DNA from: Thiomicrorhabdus sp963677355
Lineage (GTDB): Bacteria; Pseudomonadota; Gammaproteobacteria; Thiomicrospirales; Thiomicrospiraceae
DNA length: 64,000 nucleotides
Assembly (NCBI GenBank): GCA_963677355.2
Contig: CAXXXQ010000003.1
Span: 186,001-250,000, forward strand
Direction of reading: 5' to 3'
Positions 57,789 through 64,000 of the stretch are shown here, one piece after another (positions within the stretch are counted from its first letter, which is position 1; each line of letters starts with the position of its first letter). The notes beneath the pieces are model-generated. The model was not told the DNA's origin. It searched no databases and was given only the letters and a program-made list of their open reading frames with translations. Position numbers and translations under genes: made by a program.

Positions 57789-57896
57789 GTCTGGCATCAC
57801 GGTTGGATTGAATTATTTGCTATTCTACTCGAGTTAAACGGGTGGAAAGGCAAGGAATTATGAAAGTGTTATTGAGTTCAAGTTACCGGTTTTTGT

Positions 57897-58577
57897 TCAT
57901 GCCATTTGGTTGTGTTCGGCCAAAGAGTACCAGCGTCCCTGATCGCCGATGATGATGTGGTCTAGAGTACGCACCTCAATCAGGTCAAGGGCTTGGGTGA
58001 GTCGTTTGGTCAAATCGATATCCGCCTGACTGGGTTTCGGATCTCCGGAAGGGTGGTTGTGTGTCAGAATGACGGCGGCAGCATGGTTGTCCAAGGCGCT
58101 TTTAACGACTTCTCTGGCATGGACTTCTGCTTGGTTTAGGGTGCCTTCGAACAGTTTGTCATATTTGATCAATTGATGTTGTTGGTCAAGGAGTAGCACG
58201 GCAAAACATTCCCGTTGTTGATGCCCCAGTTCGTGGACCAGAAAACGAGCAGCGATTTCCGGTTGGGTGAAGGCTTGTCCGCGTTTCAGCCCATGTTCGA
58301 AATGGCGGCGCGACATTTCCAGGACGGCTTTCAACTGTACATACTTGGCCTGTCCCAAGCCTTTCGCTCTGCAAAAGTCGCTCTCGGTGGCTTTTAAGAG
58401 GTTATTCAGGTCACCGAACTCTTCGAGTAAATCCTCGGCCAAATCAACTGCAGATTTGCCTTTGACACCGACACGCAAAAAAATCGCCAGCAACTCCGCA
58501 TCGCTCAGTTTCTGTGCCCCGAATTTCAGTAACTTCTCTCTGGGACGGTCATTCTCATGCCAGTCGCTAATGGCCAT
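57897..58577 (-). CDS. radC: RadC family (JAB/JAMM) protein
   Basis: A 226-residue protein. The N-terminal UPF0758 domain (about 1-75, RPREKLLKFGAQKLSDAELLAIFL) includes a helix-hairpin-helix (AKGLGQAKYVQLKA). The C-terminal JAMM metal domain has HNHPSGDPKPSQAD. Despite its name, RadC is not established as a repair enzyme and its biochemical role is unsettled. This is the chromosomal housekeeping type, complete in length. Confidence 0.93.
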   Translation of the reverse strand: MAISDWHENDRPREKLLKFGAQKLSDAELLAIFLRVGVKGKSAVDLAEDLLEEFGDLNNLLKATESDFCRAKGLGQAKYVQLKAVLEMSRRHFEHGLKRGQAFTQPEIAARFLVHELGHQQRECFAVLLLDQQHQLIKYDKLFEGTLNQAEVHAREVVKSALDNHAAAVILTHNHPSGDPKPSQADIDLTKRLTQALDLIEVRTLDHIIIGDQGRWYSLAEHNQMA

Positions 58578-58697
58578 GGAGGATTCCTGTTTGTATAAGT
58601 TTTAAATGATGGATTTTGGTAAGATGACGGTCAATTCAAGGTAAGAGATACCCGTTAACCGGTTTAATAATGTTAAGTATAAAGGCGTATTAAAGCA

Positions 58698-59081
58698 ATG
58701 TTTAAGTTAAAAATGAAAGTCCGCGACTACGAATGTGATATTCAGGGAGTGGTGAATAACGCGGTTTATCAGAATTATCTCGAGCACAGTCGCCATGAAT
58801 TTTTGATGGAGAATAATGTAGATTTTGTTGCTTTAGCCAAAGCGGGTATCCATTTGATGGTGGTCAGAGCCGAATTGGATTATAAAGATTCGCTGAGACC
58901 GGGAGACGACTTTTATATTAGTGTGGAACTCGAGAAAGCGTCGCGAATCAAATATGCGTTTGTGCAGAAAATCCACCGTTGCTCGGATGACCGGCTGATG
59001 CTACAGGCACGTACTATCGGTGTGGCGGTCAACGAGAAAGGTCGTCCGACCGCATTTGAAGGTTTGGATACTCTCGTTTAA
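58698..59081 (+). CDS. 4HBT-fold acyl-CoA thioesterase
   Basis: A 127-residue hot-dog-fold protein. VRDYECDIQGVVNNAVYQNYLEHSRHEFL is the catalytic region, with the Asp of the 4-hydroxybenzoyl-CoA thioesterase / YbgC type. It probably hydrolyses short or aromatic acyl-CoAs; the substrate is unknown. It converges on the mscK-like gene with a 4-bp gap. Confidence 0.88.
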   Translation: MFKLKMKVRDYECDIQGVVNNAVYQNYLEHSRHEFLMENNVDFVALAKAGIHLMVVRAELDYKDSLRPGDDFYISVELEKASRIKYAFVQKIHRCSDDRLMLQARTIGVAVNEKGRPTAFEGLDTLV

Positions 59082-59085
59082 TTTT

Positions 59086-62000
59086 TTAATTCGTTTCTCT
59101 TTCGTCGGTTTCCGCATCTGTTTTTCGGTCCGTTTTTCCTGAACGAGTCAGTTTGATCTCCAGCGGACTTAAGGTATCCAAGTGGACATCTCTTTGCGGG
59201 AACGAAATCACGATACCGGCTTCATTCAACTTGTCGTTGATCATACCGTTGAGTTCGGAAAGGATTTGCAAGCGGTTTTCCAAGTCCTCGATGTAACCGC
59301 GGAACGAGAGTAGTAATGAATTATCCCCAAAGCTTTCGAAGACGACGGTCGCTTGCGGGTCTTTTAGAATTGCCGGGTGACTTTCTCCCGCTTCCTGAAT
59401 GAGTTGCATCGCTTTGTTGACATCACTGCCGTAGGCGATCCCGACATCCGCTTTGACGCGGGTAATCGGATCCGACAATGACCAGTTAATCAGTTCACCA
59501 GTGATGATGTCCTTGTTGGGGATCAGTAACTCCTGGCGATCCCAGTTAACGATGGTGGTGGCGCGGATGCGGATTTTAGAAACCTTTCCGGTGACATTGT
59601 TGACCGTGACGATGTCTCCGACACGGATTGGCTGTTCAAACAACAAAATAATCCCGCTGATGAAGTTGGCGACAATCTCTTGAAGACCGAAACCGAGCCC
59701 GACGGAAAGCGCGGCCACTAACCATTGAATATTAGACCATTCGATTCCGAGAGCCCGGAAGATAATGACAAAACCGATAATACCGATCAAATACTGTGTT
59801 AGCGAGCTGATTGCATAGCGTGATGCATTACTGATCGGCAAAAACTTGAGTACGGTGTATTCCAAAATTCCCGGCAGGTTTTTCGCCAAAATTAACGTGA
59901 TCGCTCCGATGGACAGTCCTTGCAGTAAATCCCCTAAAGTCAACGGAACCTGTTGGCTAACGCCATCGACCAGTTGCGATTTATTTAAAGGCAAGGTGCT
60001 ATCGCCAATCAAATTGAGTGCCACTAGAATGTCGCCCCACAACACCCATAAACCAAAGATGAAAGCCAGAAGGTAGCCGAGGTTAACGGTTTGTTTAACC
60101 TGTTGGTTAAGCTTTTGGTAATTGATTTCCGGTTCTTCGATATTAGCGAATTCGGTCGCTTTATTTTGGAAATCCTCTTCGGTCGATTTTTGCTGGGCAA
60201 TTTCGGCAAGATGTTTTAAGCGCTCTTCATAGTGCTGCTTGCGTTCAGAGAGATAGATGTATCTAAGCAATGATTCTCTGGAAATAAAGACTAATAAAAA
60301 CAAGCCGATAGTTAGGTTGATCCGTTCGGCCATGAGAATGGCCGAGTAGAAGTAACCGGAGATGGTACTCCAGATCAATAAAATAGGAACGAGTAGAAGC
60401 AAACCGTACCAGATAAAATGGAATTGCATCCAGTTATCATTGAACTGCTGTAACTTTGCCAACTTAACGGTCTCTCTATGCGGAGACCACAGTCGGTAGA
60501 TTAAGACGAGCAGTCCGATCATTAAGGTAATAAACGCCAAGCGCCCGATCACTTGCTGATCGGCGGATCTCAATACATCGGTGTTGATGGCGATTAAAAT
60601 AACCATAACGGCACCGAAAGGCACAGCCCACGTCAGCTCTTTGAAGAGCACTTTGGTTGCGGTCGAATTCCATTTATAGTGTTTTTCCGCCAATCCGGCC
60701 GGGCGACAGATTTGTTTCACGCCACCAAGGATAAACACTAGAATCGCTGCGTTGGCTAGACCGGACTGCAAGTTTTGGGTGATGTTTTCGGGTGATTTCA
60801 CCGAATTCAGCAAACCGAAAAGCCCAAGCAAGAAAAGCGGAACGATAGTAGCGAGAACGGTGGTTAAGAATAGCGCTTTTAAGGTGTGCAGCATGGAGTC
60901 GGAGCGAATCGAATTAAGCTTGGTGGCCGTTTCTTCCAGTTTGGCAATAAAGCGCGATCGACTCCAAATTAGAGCCGATAACAGTAGCAGCCAAACAATG
61001 ATCGCTAATTTGTTTTGACTAACGGCTTGAATAATATCGGCTTTGAGGCCGCTATAGTTTTTTAAGGAAATCAAGTTGTGCAGATTGTCGAGTAGTATTT
61101 TGCCCGAGAATAAGGTCTCCATATCGGCATTTGGCAACCAAAGCAGATGGCTGTTTAAAAAATCGCTATATTCCGAATACTGTGTTCTCTGGCGCAGATA
61201 GATGCTGTTCAGTTCAGATAGTTTACTGATAAATCCCGGGTATAGGCTTTGCAGCTCTTTGGTGGCATGAGTGTATTGCATATGCAATTCCAAAGCAGCA
61301 TCCTGCCATTGGGCGTATTCGCTTTCAGGCACGCCGGAAAGAATCATTTTAAGATTCTCGTCAATCGAACGCTGTTGTATATTGCGCAGTTGTTCACTGA
61401 TTAATAGTTGTTGAAGTACGGCTTGGTTAAGCTTTTCACGAACTTCTTCCAGATCGGATGCTTTGATGCGTGCTTTTGAGATCGACTCCAAACGTTTATG
61501 GAGAATCTGGGCGACGGTTTCACGGGAACCTTCCAATTCGATGATTTGTTGATCTCTGGTGAAATCGGCCTTCATTTGGTTGTAAAGCGTATTTAGCTTA
61601 TTGATATTGGCCTGGACACTTTTTTCCTGATTGATCAAAAAACCTTTCTGCTCCTGCAGCTTAATCAGCTTTTGATAAAGAGGATAAAGCGGACTGCCCG
61701 GGTTGATCTGGCTTTGTACTACCTGTTGAAGTTCGCTTTCCGCCTGAGCGGCTTTACGACTTTGTGATTGTTCCTGCAAACGGCTAATGATTTGCGTTTG
61801 AATTAGGGAGATGTTTTCCCAGTAATCGCTTTCCATTTGAGCGCTTTTGCTTAATTTTTCCAGTTGGGAGAGCTGCAGGTTCAGTAGTTCCAATTGAGCC
61901 TCCAGTTGGAATTTCTTGCTTTTGACACTTAAATTTTCCACTCTGGTAGGCAGATTTTCTTCTACGGCTTCAACCGGCAGCGGATTTTCCTTGGAAAATT

Positions 62001-62517
62001 GTGCAATTGAATTAATTAACCCCACTTTCTGGCGGGCGCCATCTGTTGCTAGGCGTTGGAAATTTCCAAGTTTGGCATCCCATTTTAGAAAGTTCTCATT
62101 GGCGAGCTGGAGCTGTTTTTGCGCATCATTCAATTGCTTCGTGAGTTCGTCGTGACTCATTACTTGCAGTGCATCGCTATCAATTAATTGATTCTGTTTT
62201 TTCAGTTGTTGTAATGAATTGTTGATTTCTGCGGAGCGCTGTTCGATATTTTTGACTTGAGCGTTTAACTGTTTGCTTTCCTGTACGGCTTGATTGGCTA
62301 TAGTGAGCCAGTTTTCCGCCTTATCCAATTGCAGGTTAAGCGCCGTTTTTTCTGCTTCATCAAGTTGAGACTGTTGGATGGCTTGGCTTAGCGCTTCCAA
62401 ATCGGCAGAGAGCTCGGTGCCGTAAGCGGTTGATTTTTCACTATTGTCGATCGCCTGCACAAGCGGGCTGATACTCATAAAGTATAGAGCAAATAGAATC
62501 GTCACTAGTCGGGTCAC
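59086..62517 (-). CDS. MscK-like large mechanosensitive channel
   Basis: A 1143-residue protein starting at GTG 62517 with AAAGGA upstream. Signal peptide (about 1-22); long periplasmic coiled-coil region (about 25-500) rich in Gln and Leu; about eleven membrane helices (about 510-960); C-terminal MscS channel domain with the pore-lining helix LSVGLGFGLQEIVANFISGIILLFEQPIRVGD and cytoplasmic beta domain (VGIAYGSDVNKAM). It matches the KefA/MscK and YjeP/MscM architecture. It opens under membrane tension to release solutes during hypo-osmotic shock. Confidence 0.92.
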   Translation of the reverse strand: MTRLVTILFALYFMSISPLVQAIDNSEKSTAYGTELSADLEALSQAIQQSQLDEAEKTALNLQLDKAENWLTIANQAVQESKQLNAQVKNIEQRSAEINNSLQQLKKQNQLIDSDALQVMSHDELTKQLNDAQKQLQLANENFLKWDAKLGNFQRLATDGARQKVGLINSIAQFSKENPLPVEAVEENLPTRVENLSVKSKKFQLEAQLELLNLQLSQLEKLSKSAQMESDYWENISLIQTQIISRLQEQSQSRKAAQAESELQQVVQSQINPGSPLYPLYQKLIKLQEQKGFLINQEKSVQANINKLNTLYNQMKADFTRDQQIIELEGSRETVAQILHKRLESISKARIKASDLEEVREKLNQAVLQQLLISEQLRNIQQRSIDENLKMILSGVPESEYAQWQDAALELHMQYTHATKELQSLYPGFISKLSELNSIYLRQRTQYSEYSDFLNSHLLWLPNADMETLFSGKILLDNLHNLISLKNYSGLKADIIQAVSQNKLAIIVWLLLLSALIWSRSRFIAKLEETATKLNSIRSDSMLHTLKALFLTTVLATIVPLFLLGLFGLLNSVKSPENITQNLQSGLANAAILVFILGGVKQICRPAGLAEKHYKWNSTATKVLFKELTWAVPFGAVMVILIAINTDVLRSADQQVIGRLAFITLMIGLLVLIYRLWSPHRETVKLAKLQQFNDNWMQFHFIWYGLLLLVPILLIWSTISGYFYSAILMAERINLTIGLFLLVFISRESLLRYIYLSERKQHYEERLKHLAEIAQQKSTEEDFQNKATEFANIEEPEINYQKLNQQVKQTVNLGYLLAFIFGLWVLWGDILVALNLIGDSTLPLNKSQLVDGVSQQVPLTLGDLLQGLSIGAITLILAKNLPGILEYTVLKFLPISNASRYAISSLTQYLIGIIGFVIIFRALGIEWSNIQWLVAALSVGLGFGLQEIVANFISGIILLFEQPIRVGDIVTVNNVTGKVSKIRIRATTIVNWDRQELLIPNKDIITGELINWSLSDPITRVKADVGIAYGSDVNKAMQLIQEAGESHPAILKDPQATVVFESFGDNSLLLSFRGYIEDLENRLQILSELNGMINDKLNEAGIVISFPQRDVHLDTLSPLEIKLTRSGKTDRKTDAETDERETN

Positions 62518-62886
62518 AAGCGTTTCCTTTCAATGATGAAATAGATGATGGAATATGGATGTCATTCAACCTTTAATCTGCGGTTGAGTCAAGCATACCG
62601 AACGTTCTGCAAATTTAAGCGGAGTCAGCTTGGTTCCCCCTTTGGATCGATGTTTGACCAGTATGCGTGTTTTATGCCTGATCGGGTAAATGACGATCGG
62701 TACGAGGCTTACATTTTATGTTCAATCTGAAAGGCCTATAACCCTATATTCTGTGCGGTAACCCGTTAGGGTGAAGTTTACGTACCACATTCCAAAAAAT
62801 ATCCGTATGAAAGCAGGCTAGCTGATAGCCATGAACCAAATTCTGTTTTAACTTAATAAGTGAAATTACATATCTGAGGTAGCAAC
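62518..62886. other. 369-bp intergenic region before the sulfide dehydrogenase genes
   Basis: No convincing gene or RNA. A six-base dyad ACCCTA/TAGGGT lies near 62740-62775 and the CCTGATCGG/CGATCGG similarity near 62675. The fcc-type genes presumably have a promoter in its last 150 bases, but no clear consensus stands out. Confidence 0.5.
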
Positions 62887-63312
62887 ATGTTTTTCCTTAC
62901 TCATAACAAGTATATATGGCCCTTGGCCGCCACTTTGCCCTTGGTTTTATTGGGCGGATGTTTGGGCTCTTCATCCGATGACCCGGAAAGTACCGACTCG
63001 GGAATTCATTTCGATATTTCTTCGGTTGATTATGCAGCCATTACGGTAGATGAAAGCGAATTAGCCGCTGGTGCCCGTTTATTGTCTTCTCAATGTGCTC
63101 AATGTCATGGTACTTATGGGGTTGCCGTCGCTGAGTGGCCGGATTTATGGGGCTCAGGTAATCAGATTGGCTATTGGATGAAGGAATATCAAGATGCAAA
63201 TACCTATAGCGACAATGTCATGCATTTGCACGCCTTGGCTTATACCGATGATGAAGTGAACTTGTTGAAAAGCTATTTTGCGAAAGTTGACTATGCGGCA
63301 GGGGGAGAATAG
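62887..63312 (+). CDS. Lipoprotein c-type cytochrome of flavocytochrome c sulfide dehydrogenase type
   Basis: A 141-residue protein with an N-terminal lipoprotein signal (lipobox LLGGC, Cys25) and a single heme motif CAQCHGTYG (about 75-83). A methionine-rich stretch (NVMHLHALAY) could supply the sixth ligand. It directly precedes a Tat-exported FccB-like flavoprotein (two bases apart), the standard arrangement of fccAB / soxEF. It would accept electrons from the flavin subunit during sulfide oxidation in the periplasm. The lipid anchor is unusual for this family. Confidence 0.8.
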   Translation: MFFLTHNKYIWPLAATLPLVLLGGCLGSSSDDPESTDSGIHFDISSVDYAAITVDESELAAGARLLSSQCAQCHGTYGVAVAEWPDLWGSGNQIGYWMKEYQDANTYSDNVMHLHALAYTDDEVNLLKSYFAKVDYAAGGE

Positions 63313-63314
63313 TG

Positions 63315-64000
63315 ATGAAAAGTTCAACGGTAGATATTGATGTTCGTCAGGAACTTTGGTCTCGTCGTCAGTTTTTACGAGGCGGAGTGGGTTTACTGGC
63401 CGGGTTGACGGCAATGGGTAGTTTACCGACGTTCGCTGCAGATGTGCCGCATATTGTCGTTGTAGGAGGTGGTTTTGGTGGCGCGACTGCCGCCAAGTAT
63501 CTGAAAATTTGGGGTAAAGATACGGTTAATGTCACGCTTATTGAGCCTAATAGTATTTATACCTCGCCGATTCTGAGTGGAATGGTGGTCACCAATCAGT
63601 TAGAGATTGACCGTTTGGAATTCGGTTATGATCGCCTGCGTGATATACACGGCGTTAATATTGTTCAAGATCGTGTTTCAGCTGTGGATTCATCTCTTAA
63701 AACAGTTTCCTTACAAGGGGGGACGACGCTTAATTATGACAGGCTGATTCTCTCTCCGGGGATCGATTTTGTTGACGTTGAAGGTTGGGATGCCAGCAAA
63801 CTACCTCATGCTTGGAGTGGCCGCGAACAACTGGAAATTATTAAGGATCAGTTGGCAAATTTCCCTGAGAATGGCACTTTTGTGATTAAAGTTCCGAAGC
63901 TTCCATATCGATGCCCTCCAGGGCCATATGAGAGAGCAAGTACGGTGGCTGATTACTTGAGAATCAATAATAAAAATGCTCGTGTTGTGGTGCTTGATGC
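63315..64000 (+). CDS. Flavoprotein of flavocytochrome c sulfide dehydrogenase (FccB/SoxF type), cut by window end
   Basis: The first 228 residues are present. The twin-arginine signal SRRQFLRGG (about 17-25) directs folded, FAD-loaded export by Tat. VVVGGGFGGATAAKYL (about 49-64) is the FAD Rossmann loop. CPPGPYERAS holds the conserved cysteine that forms a disulfide near the flavin in flavocytochrome c. It oxidises sulfide to sulfur or polysulfide, passing electrons to the cytochrome in the previous gene. The start is ATG 63315; a GTG at 63312 overlaps the previous stop. The C-terminus is beyond the window. Confidence 0.9.
   Translation, partial: MKSSTVDIDVRQELWSRRQFLRGGVGLLAGLTAMGSLPTFAADVPHIVVVGGGFGGATAAKYLKIWGKDTVNVTLIEPNSIYTSPILSGMVVTNQLEIDRLEFGYDRLRDIHGVNIVQDRVSAVDSSLKTVSLQGGTTLNYDRLILSPGIDFVDVEGWDASKLPHAWSGREQLEIIKDQLANFPENGTFVIKVPKLPYRCPPGPYERASTVADYLRINNKNARVVVLD

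Noticed and set aside
57789..57896. A Pho box upstream of the PhoX genes
   Set aside because: I looked for two CTGTCAT-like half-sites 11 bp apart upstream of both PhoX genes and found no acceptable match.
62545..62730. 61-codon frame upstream of the cytochrome gene
   Set aside because: No ribosome site, cysteine- and phenylalanine-rich chance-like composition, no conserved motif.

Overview
The window looks like chromosomal DNA of a sulfur-oxidising gammaproteobacterium, most plausibly of the Thiomicrospira / Hydrogenovibrio / Thiomicrorhabdus group. This rests on the gammaproteobacterial order gpmI | yibN-grxC-secB-gpsA-trmL, an rRNA operon with tRNA-Ile and tRNA-Ala in the spacer, the fabA-fabB pair, and a flavocytochrome c sulfide dehydrogenase pair at the right edge. 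Composition is moderate in GC, with one clearly AT-rich stretch around 3.9-6.7 kb. The taxonomic placement is inference; no database search was possible.

Layout. 1-0.9 kb: end of an ECF sigma factor and its anti-sigma factor. 1-4.6 kb: small envelope and membrane genes (3D-domain lipoprotein, PsiE-like protein, AEC transporter, DUF6746-like exported protein, Bax-inhibitor-1 family protein). 4.6-6.7 kb: an accessory patch made of a large imperfect palindrome (4775-5137) and an AT-rich orphan gene with two membrane segments. 6.8-12.7 kb: gltBD (glutamate synthase). 12.9-15.0 kb: an EEP-family hydrolase and cardiolipin synthase. 15.2-21.9 kb: gpmI, then divergently yibN, grxC, secB, gpsA, followed by trmL, a class 1B-type pyrD and tyrS. 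22.1-28.0 kb: complete rRNA operon with tandem promoters, boxA sites, RNase III-type processing stems and a terminator. 28.6-31.4 kb: coaX, tRNA-Thr, fabA-fabB. 31.5-37.1 kb: lytic transglycosylase-like lipoprotein, DUF2914 protein and ftsY on one strand, with a pair of M16 peptidase-family proteins diverging. 37.3-40.7 kb: GGDEF protein, rsmD, coaD, lipoprotein. 40.9-44.4 kb: modE and modABC (molybdate uptake). 44.4-48.1 kb: P2-type cation ATPase and mutM. 48.4-51.3 kb: a small ORF and a large fused sensor diguanylate cyclase with two different solute-binding-protein domains. 51.4-51.8 kb: rpmB-rpmG with a structured leader. 52.0-57.8 kb: a three-gene exported cluster (diheme c-type protein and two paralogous PhoX-family lipoproteins). 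57.9-62.5 kb: radC, a 4HBT thioesterase and an MscK-like channel. 62.9-64.0 kb: lipoprotein cytochrome and Tat-exported flavoprotein of sulfide oxidation, the latter cut by the window end.

Most genes are housekeeping. The parts I would look at first are: the 4775-5137 palindrome, whose two arms keep the same nested hairpin folds with covarying stems; the PhoX / PhoX / diheme cluster; the sensor with NMT1-like + SBP3 + PAS + GGDEF domains; the AT-rich orphan next to the palindrome; and the structured rpmB leader. I saw no CRISPR array, integrase, prophage, complete insertion sequence or recognisable defence operon. The single most novel-looking signal is the covarying palindrome, which is a structural element and not a proven system.
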